Shown piece by piece: positions 1-7,503 of a DNA stretch of 29,985 nt (its first letter is position 1; each line of letters opens with the position of its first letter). The DNA is from an uncultured Collinsella sp. GTDB lineage: Bacteria; Actinomycetota; Coriobacteriia; Coriobacteriales; Coriobacteriaceae. The notes beneath the pieces were generated by a model. The model saw nothing but the letters and a program-made list of their open reading frames with translations. It was not told the origin of the DNA and ran no database searches. Location of the stretch: contig USAJ01000013.1 of the NCBI GenBank assembly GCA_900552685.1, forward strand, positions 1 through 29,985. The letters run 5' to 3'. The translations under genes and the position numbers were made by a program.

Positions 1-5
1 AACTG

Positions 6-44
6 AAGGGACTGACCCCGGAGGAGTTCCGGAGACAGTCCCTT
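6..44. repeat. Intergenic hairpin (aagggactg / cagtccctt)
   Basis: The arms aagggactg (6-14) and cagtccctt (36-44) are perfect reverse complements. A second inner stem, ccgga (18-22) with tccgg (28-32), sits between them, so the whole segment folds as a two-part hairpin. It lies only 7 bases before an in-frame TAG that closes the reading frame of the following sensor kinase. Its GGGAC/GTCCC core resembles the hairpins at 6984-7014 and 8879-8911. It could be a terminator of a gene to the left or a small dispersed repeat; the sequence alone does not decide. Confidence 0.55.
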
Positions 45-107
45 GCGGCGTAGTTTTTATTTAAGCCGTCCAAGTTTTGGGGTGCAGTTCAAAATGACGA
101 CGGCGAA

Positions 108-1997
108 ATGGAAGGGTCGCTCGCCTCGCTTGCAACGACGTTGCACGACAAGTTTGGCATTACGGTTGCAACAGTAGCGTTCTCGAACAACGAGCAAATG
201 ACCAAAGCCCTTTCCACAGGGACCATCGATGTCGCCCTACCGTTGTTTCGCGACTACTGGCTTGCCGAGCAGGCAGGGGTCATCCTGTCAAACCCGATGG
301 GAACGGTTTCCCTAGCCGCCATTCACAGCAGCAGCAACCTGAACAGTGACCTTAAGAACATCGCTTGCACAGCAGACGCGATCGTCAACCGTTTTGAGCT
401 CGAAAACCTATTCCCCGACGCAAAGGTAACCGAGCATCCGAATGACAACGAGGCACGCGAAGCCCTCAATAAGGGGGAGGCAAGTTGCATCATTGTCCCC
501 AGCACGCGCTTGAAAACCATCCGCGACACCTACGATATCGAGGATTTCCAAACACAGGAGCTCACCGACACGGCACAGCTATCGTGTTTGATTTCGCGCG
601 GCAAGCCCGTGCTGTTGGGAATCATTAATAAGGGCATCGTCAATGCTGGCGAATCGCTCTCTGCAAGCAGTTATTCCCCCACATCGTACTCGGCGCAAGA
701 ATCGGATGCGTTTCGACTTCTCTACCGCAACCGCATCGTCATTGCGGCAGTCGTCATCTGCATTTTGCTCACCGGCATCGTCATCCTTGTCTGGTCGCTT
801 CACCGCGCGCAGAAAGAACAGCAGAAAGCCGATGCCGCCAACGCCGCTAAGACGGCATTCCTCACGCGCATGAGCCACGACATCCGTACGCCACTCAACG
901 GCATCCTGGGTCTTATCGAAATTGAGGAATTGAAAGACGGCGACATGCAGGCCGCCCGCGAAAGCCGCGCCAAGGCGCGTGTTGCCGCCAATCACCTACT
1001 CTCGCTGATCAACGACATCCTCGAGATGGGCAAAATCGAAGACCGCAAGCTAACTCTGGAACATGCGCCTTTTAACCTCAAAGAGCTCTGTGACGATACG
1101 CTGGTGCTGTGCAAGCTCCGCGCATCCGATAACGGCATCACAATGCAGGACAATAGTCTGCCGTACGCCACGGGGCCATACATGATCGGCAGTCCCACCC
1201 ATATCCGACAGATCATAATCAACCTGTTAGACAACAGCATTAAGTACAACAAGCACGGCGGCTCCGTCACCTTTAGTTCAAAGACCAAGCCACTCGATGA
1301 TGGGCGCGCGCTCTTTTGCTTTAGTGTTTCGGATACTGGCATTGGCATGGCTCCCGAGTTTTTAAAGCATATCTATGAACCGTTTGCCCAAGAAGGTGAT
1401 GATGCGCGCAGCAAGTTCCAAGGAACCGGCATGGGCATGCCAATCGTCAAGTCGCTTATTGAACTGATGGGCGGTACGATTGAGATTTCGAGTGAGGTTG
1501 GCGTGGGGAGTACGTTCAACGTCCAGATTCCGCTCGATATCGACAAGAACCCTCAGGCGCGGGCAGATACGGTCGAGAGGGTGCTCGACTGCTCGCTCGC
1601 CGACATGAACGTGCTGCTCGCCGAAGACAACGAATTGAATGCCGAGATTGCCCAGACGCTGCTAGAATCCGAGGGCGTCGTGGTCACCCGCGCCGCCAAT
1701 GGCAACGAAGTCGTCGATCTGTACCTGTCACATCCCGCCGGCAGCTTCGATGCGATTCTGATGGACATCATGATGCCAGGCATGGACGGCTATGAGGCAA
1801 CCCGCGCGATTCGTCTGAGTGAGAAGGTCGATGCAGCCGATATCCCCATCATCGCGCTCACCGCCAACGCCTTTGCCGAGGACGCCAAGGCGGCACACGA
1901 TGCCGGCATGAACGCCCATCTGTCCAAACCGATCGACTTTAACAAGCTCAAAAACATACTCGCCCGCATCAAGAAAAACGGATCCGTTTCGCTATAG
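108..1997 (+). CDS. Hybrid sensor histidine kinase/response regulator, 5'-truncated sensor domain
   Basis: A 629-residue hybrid kinase. Residues 1 to about 190 look like the C-terminal part of a type-3 solute-binding (SBP_bac_3) sensor domain; a single membrane helix follows at about 210-231. The HisKA domain has H257 in MSHDIRTPLNG, and the HATPase shows NLLDNSIKYN, DTGIGM and GTGMGMPI. A C-terminal receiver has its phosphoacceptor at D553 (MDIMMPGMDGYEA) and a SKP lysine near the end. There is no signal peptide. The reading frame stays open upstream to a TAG at 51-53, and the 18 codons before the ATG still read like sensor domain, ending in a QNDDGE stretch, yet contain no ATG, GTG or TTG. 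The N-terminal lobe and export signal are therefore missing. It is probably a truncated or decaying gene; ATG 108 is the only start available. Confidence 0.8.
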   Translation: MEGSLASLATTLHDKFGITVATVAFSNNEQMTKALSTGTIDVALPLFRDYWLAEQAGVILSNPMGTVSLAAIHSSSNLNSDLKNIACTADAIVNRFELENLFPDAKVTEHPNDNEAREALNKGEASCIIVPSTRLKTIRDTYDIEDFQTQELTDTAQLSCLISRGKPVLLGIINKGIVNAGESLSASSYSPTSYSAQESDAFRLLYRNRIVIAAVVICILLTGIVILVWSLHRAQKEQQKADAANAAKTAFLTRMSHDIRTPLNGILGLIEIEELKDGDMQAARESRAKARVAANHLLSLINDILEMGKIEDRKLTLEHAPFNLKELCDDTLVLCKLRASDNGITMQDNSLPYATGPYMIGSPTHIRQIIINLLDNSIKYNKHGGSVTFSSKTKPLDDGRALFCFSVSDTGIGMAPEFLKHIYEPFAQEGDDARSKFQGTGMGMPIVKSLIELMGGTIEISSEVGVGSTFNVQIPLDIDKNPQARADTVERVLDCSLADMNVLLAEDNELNAEIAQTLLESEGVVVTRAANGNEVVDLYLSHPAGSFDAILMDIMMPGMDGYEATRAIRLSEKVDAADIPIIALTANAFAEDAKAAHDAGMNAHLSKPIDFNKLKNILARIKKNGSVSL

Positions 1998-2037
1998 TTT
2001 TTGCAGCAACCACGCACGACCAGAAAGGAAGCCAACG

Positions 2038-2517
2038 ATGTTTAGGCCCTTACGTCGAAAGAAACGCGCCATCACCGACAAGGAAGCGCGCGAACTGCTC
2101 GCTACCTGCAAGCGCGGCGTCTTTGCCGTCAACGGCGACGATGGCTACCCTTATGCCATTCCCGTCAACTACTTCTTCGACGCCGAGCACGACAAGATTT
2201 ATTTCCATGGCGCCAAGGCTGGCCACAAGGTCGATTCACTCAAGCGCGATGACAAGGTCTGCTTTACCGTTTACGGCAACGAGTGGTACAAGGACGGTGA
2301 CTGGGCTCCCTACGTTATGAGTACCGTGGTCTTTGGCCGCTGTCGCCTGGCGAATGACACCCCCGCTTTTATCGAAGATAAAGTTCGCCAGCTCGCGCTT
2401 AAGTACTACCCTTCTGCCGAAGAAGTCGAAGAGGAAATCGCCAAGGACATTAAGGGCGTCCAGCTCTACGAGATTACAATTGAGCATCTTTGCGGCAAGC
2501 AGATTCAAGAAAAGTAA
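2038..2517 (+). CDS. Pyridoxamine 5'-phosphate oxidase-family (NimA-like) flavin-binding protein
   Basis: A 159-residue cytoplasmic protein with the split-barrel PNPOx-like fold. The opening KRAITDKEARELLATCKRG, then GYPYAIPVNYFFD, IYFHGAKAGHKVDSL and VCFTVYG, is the pattern of NimA-type nitroimidazole-resistance and related flavin or haem binding proteins; the histidine in FHGAKAGHK is typical. The length fits the family (about 150-170). The start is supported by an AGAAAGGAAG ribosome site 6-16 bases upstream. It follows the sensor kinase by 40 bases on the same strand and may be read through from it. The fold is well supported, but the substrate or cofactor cannot be told; a housekeeping flavin-dependent reductase is as likely as drug resistance. 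Confidence 0.85.
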   Translation: MFRPLRRKKRAITDKEARELLATCKRGVFAVNGDDGYPYAIPVNYFFDAEHDKIYFHGAKAGHKVDSLKRDDKVCFTVYGNEWYKDGDWAPYVMSTVVFGRCRLANDTPAFIEDKVRQLALKYYPSAEEVEEEIAKDIKGVQLYEITIEHLCGKQIQEK

Positions 2518-2563
2518 GCCTCTCAGCAGGTCTGCGCCCAATGGTTACAGATGCCTTACCACA

Positions 2564-2597
2564 CGGGGCCTTCTAGCCGACTTGGCAGAAGACCCCG
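2564..2597. terminator. Candidate bidirectional terminator hairpin
   Basis: The arms ggggccttct (2565-2574) and agaagacccc (2587-2596) pair with one mismatch, extended by an outer C-G pair. It sits in the 94-bp gap between two convergent genes, where a shared terminator is expected. No clear T-run follows on either strand, so the call rests on position and pairing. Confidence 0.4.
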
Positions 2598-2611
2598 CAT
2601 GCAGCGCACGC

Positions 2612-3826
2612 TTATCGTGCATTAAAAACGTAGCGGTCCAGGCGGTCGCACGCTTCCCTTACGCGCGAAAGCGGCAGCGCCAGATTCACGCGAATGTGGC
2701 AGGGCCCGTGGAACGGGCGGCCGTCCTGATACCCCACGCCCACGCGTGCCCCCTCATCGAGCAACCACTGAATATCGCGGCCATGCTCTCGGCACCACTC
2801 GGTGCAGTCCAGAAACACCATGTACGTGCCCTGCGGACGTGAAAACGCGATACCCTTCCAGTGTTTTTCTGCATACGTGCAGAAATACTCGATATTGCCG
2901 GCAAGCACCTGGTTGAGCTCGTCCACCCACTCGTAGCCCTGCGGCTGGTAGGCACCGATAAGCGCATGCATGGAGAGGACGTTCATCTCGTTGTAGTGAG
3001 TCTTGTTGGACACGGCGCACACGCGGTCACGCAGCGTCTCGTTGTAGACAATGTGGTAGCTGCCGACAAGGCCCGCCAGGTTAAACGTCTTGCTGGGCGC
3101 GTAGAGGGCGACCGTGCGCATGCGGGCATCCTCGCTCACCGACTGCGTCGGGATATGCTTGTGCCCCGGCAGAATGATATCGGACCAAATCTCGTCCGAG
3201 ATCACCACGCAATCGTGCTGGCAATAAACGTCCATGGCGCGCTCGATCTCGTCGCGCTCCCATACGCGGCCGCAGGGATTGTGCGGTGAGCAAAACACCG
3301 CGGCATGGATATGGTTTTGGGCGAGCTTGTGCTCCATGTCCTCAAAGTCCATACGCCACACGCCCTGGTCGTCGAGCTTAAGCGGGCTGTGGACAATGTG
3401 ATAGCCCGCGGCCTCAATGGACTTGGTAAAGCCGATGTAGGTAGGGCTGTGGACCAACACCGCATCGCCCGGCTGGACATACGCACGCAGCGTCGACACG
3501 ACACCGCCCAGCACGCCGTTTTCGTAGCCGATATGTTCAGGGCGCAGGCCCTCGACACCATTGCGGCGACTCTGCCATTCGATGATGCGGTCAAAATACT
3601 CGGGGCGCGGATCGAAATAGCCAAACATGGGGTGCTGGGCACGCTGAATGATGCGCTCCTGGACCGTGGGCACCGTGGCAAAATTCATGTCGGCCACCCA
3701 CATGGGAATGCGGTCGAAGCCCTCGTCGGGTGCGTTCGGAGCCATACCGGGGATCTCGCCCCAGGAGTCAACGGCGATGGAGTCCATGCCGTGGCGGTCG
3801 ATGATTGAAGTGAAGTCGTATTTCAT
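2612..3826 (-). CDS. MalY/PatB family PLP-dependent aminotransferase (cystathionine beta-lyase-like)
   Basis: A 404-residue fold-type I PLP enzyme. The N-terminal block DRIPMWVADMNFATVP and GYFDP are hallmarks of the MalY/PatB group, which cleave the C-S bond of cystathionine or cysteine to a thiol, pyruvate and ammonia. The PLP lysine is K246 in APSKTFNLAGL; D211 in ISDEIWSD, N183 in SPHNPCGR and Y130 in SPTY supply the other cofactor contacts, and the C-terminal HIRVNLALP holds the carboxylate-binding arginine. The length matches the family (about 390-400). The ATG is preceded by GGGAGTCC. It is a single gene convergent with the NimA-like gene. The exact role (methionine synthesis, cysteine desulfhydration or regulation as in E. 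coli MalY) cannot be fixed from the sequence. Confidence 0.9.
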   Translation of the reverse strand: MKYDFTSIIDRHGMDSIAVDSWGEIPGMAPNAPDEGFDRIPMWVADMNFATVPTVQERIIQRAQHPMFGYFDPRPEYFDRIIEWQSRRNGVEGLRPEHIGYENGVLGGVVSTLRAYVQPGDAVLVHSPTYIGFTKSIEAAGYHIVHSPLKLDDQGVWRMDFEDMEHKLAQNHIHAAVFCSPHNPCGRVWERDEIERAMDVYCQHDCVVISDEIWSDIILPGHKHIPTQSVSEDARMRTVALYAPSKTFNLAGLVGSYHIVYNETLRDRVCAVSNKTHYNEMNVLSMHALIGAYQPQGYEWVDELNQVLAGNIEYFCTYAEKHWKGIAFSRPQGTYMVFLDCTEWCREHGRDIQWLLDEGARVGVGYQDGRPFHGPCHIRVNLALPLSRVREACDRLDRYVFNAR

Positions 3827-3944
3827 ACTGGACTCCCGTGCAAAGTAGACTGTTTCGATAGGCGTTATTGTCCACCGGCGTGGGCGGTTTTGGCGCGGGG
3901 TTTGGCGCTTAATTTGACGGGTGCGGACGAATGGCTGGTTAGTC

Positions 3945-4676
3945 TCACGCGTCGTTGACGGCGACTACGGTTAGCTGGGTCTTATCGACCGTAAAAGATA
4001 TGTCGAACCCGGCGAAGGCCAGATGATAGACGCGGTTTGGCTCGTGCTTGCTGCCTGCACGGCGCGGATCTTGGCGGAGCACCTCTATCAAGCCGGAGAG
4101 CTTTGCGCTTGGGACTGTGTCTTGCAGCGCCTGCGGAAACTCGATGTCGAGCTCTTGCCACGGAGCATCCTCAATCCAGCCGCCCGTTGCATCCGGGTGG
4201 CAGTCCGCAAACGGAATGTAGGGCTTAATGTCGTAGATGGGCGTGCCGTCGCGCAAATCGGCCCCCAGCACATGAATGATGGGGCCATCGTCGGTGAGCT
4301 CGACACGATCGAGCTTGACGCAGGTGAGCCCGATGGGATTAGGGCGAAACGGACTGCGCGTGGCAAAGACGCCCACACGCTCGGCTCCACCCAGGCGCGG
4401 CGGACGCACAGTTTTCGACCATTTTGCGTTGGTGCCGGACCTGTCCTGCGACTTGGCATCGGCAACTATGTCCTTAGCCGTGCCGCCGGGCGTTCCGTTT
4501 TCGAAGCGCCACAGCAGCCACAGGTGAGAGAAGGAGTCCAGACCCTCAACCGCTGCATTGGAGGCAAATTCCGGCTCAAAAACGATGCGTCCCTGCAGAT
4601 GAGGCGCCAAAAAGCTGTTGCGCGGAATGCCGAACTTCTGCGGCAGGTCGGTATGTATGTGTGCAATAGGTTCCAT
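3945..4676 (-). CDS. trmO: tRNA (N6-threonylcarbamoyladenosine(37)-N6)-methyltransferase TrmO
   Basis: A 243-residue protein of the TrmO/YaeB (UPF0066) family, which uses S-adenosylmethionine to methylate t6A37 in tRNAs that decode threonine codons. Recognisable blocks are PIAHIHTDLPQKFGIPRNS near the N-terminus, LDSFSHLWLLWRF, the family signature GVFATRSPFRPNPIGL, LRDGTPIYDIKPYIPFADC and a C-terminal DPRR...V segment. The open frame extends far upstream to 5537, but that part is antisense to the XRE gene and is not coding. Two starts are possible, at 4685 and 4676; neither has a ribosome site. A TACAAT box ends seven bases before the ATG at 4676, which suggests a leaderless transcript starting at that codon, so 4676 is preferred. 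Confidence 0.88.
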   Translation of the reverse strand: MEPIAHIHTDLPQKFGIPRNSFLAPHLQGRIVFEPEFASNAAVEGLDSFSHLWLLWRFENGTPGGTAKDIVADAKSQDRSGTNAKWSKTVRPPRLGGAERVGVFATRSPFRPNPIGLTCVKLDRVELTDDGPIIHVLGADLRDGTPIYDIKPYIPFADCHPDATGGWIEDAPWQELDIEFPQALQDTVPSAKLSGLIEVLRQDPRRAGSKHEPNRVYHLAFAGFDISFTVDKTQLTVVAVNDA

Positions 4677-4683
4677 GCCGGTC

Positions 4684-4689
4684 ATTGTA
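4684..4689 (-). promoter_or_regulatory. Candidate -10 box for a leaderless trmO transcript
   Basis: Read on the minus strand the bases are TACAAT, followed by seven bases and then the ATG of trmO at 4676, which puts the expected transcription start on the first base of the start codon. No good -35 lies at the proper distance and there is no Shine-Dalgarno sequence. Leaderless genes are common in actinobacteria, so this is reasonable but unproven. Confidence 0.35.
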
Positions 4690-4817
4690 CGGCATGGAGG
4701 CGTGGGACGTTGCGCGCAATTCTTCGCCGCGGTCCCCCGTCGTGCAACCAACGGTTGCTTGGAAGGGCACCTGCCGCCGCGTATGCTTAAGCCATCAACC
4801 AGCAGAAAGGAGCCGCT

Positions 4818-5645
4818 ATGGCCTTTGCAGAAAAGCTCATCGCTGTCCGTCGCGCCCATCACCTTACCCAAGAGCAGCTCGCCGCCAAGCTCTTCGTCAC
4901 ACGCCAAGCCGTCAGCCGTTGGGAGCGTGGCGAGGTCATACCGGGCATCGACATGATGAAGCTCATCGCCGCCGTGACCGGCGAGCCACTGTCTCATCTG
5001 CTTGAAATGCCCGAGCACTATTGCCAGAGCTGCGGCATGATACTCACGCCCGACGACTGCGGCACCGATGCTGCGGGTACCGCGACCGATCATTACTGCA
5101 AGTGGTGCTACGACCATGGCCATTACACCTACGACACCACCATGGAGGCAATGATCGAGGATTGTGCCCCGCGGCTGGCGCAAAACACCGGCATGTCGCT
5201 CGACGAAGCCGTCTCGCTCATGGGCGCCGTCCTGCCGCAACTGGAGCGCTGGCACACCGTGCAGGAAAACGAGGAGCGCTACGGCGCCGAAGCGCGGACG
5301 CGCTATGGCGATGAGGCTATCGATGCAGCAAACGAGGCGCTGCTGGACATGGATCCTCAGACATGGAACGACATGAAGGAACTTGAACGCGCTGTTCTGG
5401 GCCAGCTTTCGATTGCCATGGGCATTGGCGACCCAGAGAGCAACGAGGCCCACAAACTTGTCGCAATGCACCGTCGATGGATTGCCCTTAACTGGGGACA
5501 CGAGCCCCAAGACGAAGCATACCTGGGCCTCGCCCACGGTTATCTTGCCGACCAGCGCTTTGTTGACTACTACGACAAGCCCTGCGGCACCGGAGCCACG
5601 GCGTTTCTGGTTCAGGCCATCGAGTCGTCGTTGACGCGCGCATAG
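4818..5645 (+). CDS. XRE-family regulator with zinc ribbon and TipAS-like C-terminal domain
   Basis: A 275-residue three-part regulator. Residues 1-62 are a Cro/C1 helix-turn-helix (LTQEQLAAKLFVTRQAVSRWERG). Residues 68-105 form a short zinc ribbon with C69-x2-C72, C81 and C94-x2-C97 (YCQSCGM ... HYCKWCYDHGHYTYD). Residues about 150-272 resemble the TipAS drug-sensing domain, with ENEERYGAEARTRYGDEAI near its start and an ALNWGHEPQDEAYLGLAHGY helix; in TipA this all-alpha domain binds thiopeptides. In classical TipA it is fused to a MerR-type domain, so the XRE pairing is a variant. A strong AGAAAGGAG lies just before the ATG. It is divergent from trmO with 141 bases between start codons. The target genes and ligand are unknown; a multidrug or peptide sensor is the natural guess. 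Confidence 0.82.
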   Translation: MAFAEKLIAVRRAHHLTQEQLAAKLFVTRQAVSRWERGEVIPGIDMMKLIAAVTGEPLSHLLEMPEHYCQSCGMILTPDDCGTDAAGTATDHYCKWCYDHGHYTYDTTMEAMIEDCAPRLAQNTGMSLDEAVSLMGAVLPQLERWHTVQENEERYGAEARTRYGDEAIDAANEALLDMDPQTWNDMKELERAVLGQLSIAMGIGDPESNEAHKLVAMHRRWIALNWGHEPQDEAYLGLAHGYLADQRFVDYYDKPCGTGATAFLVQAIESSLTRA

Positions 5646-5696
5646 ACCGCGGCGGCTTTGGGTATTTCAATCAAAACCGCAACCGATTGGAGACCT

Positions 5697-5942
5697 ATGG
5701 CTACTAATCATGAGCTCGCACTGTACGTTATGACCGGCTGCCCGTATTGCATAAAGGTCAAGCGCTTTTTGGCCGATAACGGCGTGACCATTCCCGAGCG
5801 CAATATCTCGACCGACGGCGATGCTGAGCAGGCACTCATCGCCGTCGGCGGAAAACGCCAGGTTCCCTGCCTGTTCATCGACGGCAAGCCACTCTACGAA
5901 TCGAGCGACATCATCGCATGGATACGGAAGAACCTGCTCTAG
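5697..5942 (+). CDS. Glutaredoxin family protein
   Basis: An 81-residue single-domain glutaredoxin. The active site is C15-P-Y-C18 in YVMTGCPYCIKVKRFL; QVPCLFIDGKPLYES carries the cis-proline loop and the GSH-side residues, and SSDIIAWIRKNL is the closing helix. The length is typical of small dithiol glutaredoxins. The open frame extends to an ATG at 5658, but TTGGAG lies four bases before the ATG at 5697, and the conserved fold begins there. It follows the XRE-TipAS gene by 51 bases on the same strand and could be co-transcribed. The partner reductant (glutathione, thioredoxin reductase or another thiol) cannot be told. Confidence 0.9.
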   Translation: MATNHELALYVMTGCPYCIKVKRFLADNGVTIPERNISTDGDAEQALIAVGGKRQVPCLFIDGKPLYESSDIIAWIRKNLL

Positions 5943-5957
5943 TGCAACATATTCATC

Positions 5958-5997
5958 GGGGACGTTCTTAAATGACTAGTCGTTAAAGAACGTCTCC
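5958..5997. terminator. Convergent-gene terminator hairpin
   Basis: The arms gggGACGTTCTT (5958-5969) and AAGAACGTCtcc (5986-5997) pair over 12 positions with one G-T pair; the loop contains the palindrome actagt. It lies between the convergent glutaredoxin and dihydrouridine synthase genes. No run of T follows the stem, so it may instead be a small dispersed palindrome used as a terminator. Confidence 0.5.
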
Positions 5998-6006
5998 AAT
6001 GGCTAG

Positions 6007-6960
6007 CTAGCCGTGGAAGCGGGCTATGGGTGCAAGTGGCTGCTCGCGAAAGACGCGCTCGACGGCGGCGCGGTATTCGTCGACCTTTTTAGTCTTGCGT
6101 ACGAGTTTGTGAACGGTAGCGTGATCGGCGAAGGCGCATTTGGCGTAGAACCACCACTCCTTCATGCGAAAGACCGCATTGCCACCAATCTCTTCTGCAT
6201 AGGCCGCGAATAGCATGTCGTGGAAACGCTGCAGTTCGGCTGCCGTGGCAGCAGGACCGCCGTTGACCATACGAGCCAGAGCGGGGTTCGCGAGCAGGCC
6301 GCGCCCCAACATCACATGGCGCGTGCCGGGATAGGCCTCCACCAGCGCGTCCATATCCTCAAGATCAAAAATGTCGCCGTTGTATGCCACCGGAAACGGC
6401 GCACGCTCCAGCGTTTCGCCATAGAACTCCTTGCGCGGCGTGCCCGTATAGCGGTCCTTTTGTACGCGCGGATGCACGATCAGCTCTGCCAGCGGCATGC
6501 GGCAGTACAGATCGAGCACACGCTCATACTCGTCATCGCGTTCCAACCCCAGCCTGGTTTTTACCGACACCGGCAACGGCGACCGCTCGCACACATCGCT
6601 TAAGAACGCCTCGAGCTCGTCGAGATTGCGCAGAAAGCCCGAGCCCTTGCCCTTGGCGACAACCGTTCCCGAAGGGCAACCCAAGTTGAGATTGACCTCG
6701 CGGTAGCCCATGTCGGCGAGCACCTGTGCCGCCCACACAAACTCGTCCGCGTTCTTGGACATCAGCTGAGGCACTACGTTGAGCCCCTGGTTATTGGCAG
6801 GATCGATCTCCTTAAACGCCTTGCCGCCAAAGCGGTTTCCCACCCGCGGCGGCGGCAAAAACGGCGTGTAATAGCAATCGAGCGCACCGAAGCACTCCGC
6901 ATGCACGCGACGGAACACATGCCCGGTAATCCCCTCCATAGGGGCAAGCGAAAGAATCAT
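6007..6960 (-). CDS. tRNA-dihydrouridine synthase family protein
   Basis: A 317-residue flavin enzyme of the Dus family, which reduces uridines in tRNA D-loops with FMN and NADPH. The N-terminal LAPMEGITGHVFRR is the FMN-binding start (APMEG is the DusC-like variant of APMAG). NLGCPSG carries the catalytic cysteine C95, followed by the KGKGSGFL loop. VSVKTRLG holds K134, HPR the usual histidine, and YNGDIFD and MLGRGLLANP the C-terminal phosphate-binding loops. The length agrees with bacterial Dus (310-330). The ATG at 6960 directly precedes the conserved sequence, with only a weak GAGAGAAGAG ribosome site. Which uridines it modifies is not predictable here. Confidence 0.88.
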   Translation of the reverse strand: MILSLAPMEGITGHVFRRVHAECFGALDCYYTPFLPPPRVGNRFGGKAFKEIDPANNQGLNVVPQLMSKNADEFVWAAQVLADMGYREVNLNLGCPSGTVVAKGKGSGFLRNLDELEAFLSDVCERSPLPVSVKTRLGLERDDEYERVLDLYCRMPLAELIVHPRVQKDRYTGTPRKEFYGETLERAPFPVAYNGDIFDLEDMDALVEAYPGTRHVMLGRGLLANPALARMVNGGPAATAAELQRFHDMLFAAYAEEIGGNAVFRMKEWWFYAKCAFADHATVHKLVRKTKKVDEYRAAVERVFREQPLAPIARFHG

Positions 6961-6983
6961 CTACTCTTCTCTCATATCAACGG

Positions 6984-7014
6984 ATGTGACAAAGGAACCG
7001 CCCCCTTGTTACAT
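6984..7014. repeat. TGTGACAAAGG-type hairpin
   Basis: The arms atgtgacaaagg (6984-6995) and cccttgttacat (7003-7014) pair at 11 of 12 positions, counting one G-T pair. The same sequence type occurs at 8879-8911. It lies 23 bases upstream of the dihydrouridine synthase start, so it is not that gene's terminator; a dispersed small hairpin repeat is the better description. Confidence 0.5.
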
Positions 7015-7021
7015 GCATTAT

Positions 7022-7049
7022 GCCTTGTGCTTCAGATGATTCACAAGGC
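7022..7049. repeat. Small inverted repeat gccttgtg / cacaaggc
   Basis: A perfect 8-bp stem (7022-7029 with 7042-7049) with a 12-base loop. It lies between the hairpin at 6984 and the long palindromic element starting at 7100. Function unknown. Confidence 0.35.
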
Positions 7050-7099
7050 AGAGGTAGCTGCTTGACGATAATCACCCTTCCATCCGTCGCCTTACGCAA

Positions 7100-7281
7100 C
7101 GAAGGTGAATGCTTTTCCGCGAAGTGAACGGGTGAAATCGGACCCTCGATGCATCGACACTTTGGGAAGGCCAATTCCTGCGGTTTTATCACTCAAATCC
7201 TGCGGTTTTAGCGTCGAAAAACGTGGGTGCTTCAGGGGTCCAAATTAGGTCGTTCACTTCTCTGAAAACCATTCACCTTCG
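7100..7281. repeat. 182-bp palindromic repeat element, copy 1
   Basis: An imperfect palindrome. The outer arm cgaaggtgaatgcttttc (7100-7117) faces gaaaaccattcaccttcg (7264-7281); GAAGTGAACG (7121-7130) faces CGTTCACTTC. A central loop carries the direct repeat tcctgcggtttt twice. The whole element is homologous, end to end, to the reverse complement of 8680-8864. It fills most of the gap between the dihydrouridine synthase and the membrane protein at 7504. Spurious short ORFs across it, such as 6977-7192 on the minus strand, are by-products of the repeat. Confidence 0.8.
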
Positions 7282-7503
7282 ATTTGCTGGCGCTCACAAA
7301 CAGTGAGAGACTGTCCCACGGCAACCCCCTTGCGCGTCATTCGCCCCACGACAGCGACTCCGTGCTCCAAAAACGACGTTCATGATCGCGACGACCACCA
7401 ACACCACGCTGTTGACACTATGTTTGAATAATAGACGCCCCACTCATTTATACTAAAGAGCGCGTGCGCATCGCCCCCGAAAACGATGAGGATCGAGGAC
7501 CCC
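7282..7503. other. Gap between palindromic element and membrane-protein gene
   Basis: These 222 bases hold no convincing gene. A TTGACA at 7412-7417 and an AT-rich stretch with TTTATACTA near 7447-7455 are the only promoter-like words, but their spacing (well over 25 bases) is wrong for a single promoter. The gene downstream most likely starts its transcript in the AT-rich part at 7420-7460. Confidence 0.3.

Noticed and set aside
4677..5537. N-terminal extension of the trmO frame
   Set aside because: It is antisense to the XRE-TipAS gene and lacks resemblance to the TrmO family; the conserved part begins at 4676.
6977..7192. A 71-residue open frame on the minus strand
   Set aside because: It crosses the palindromic repeat, and a similar peptide arises from the other copy (8504-8857 frame), so it is a by-product of the repeat.
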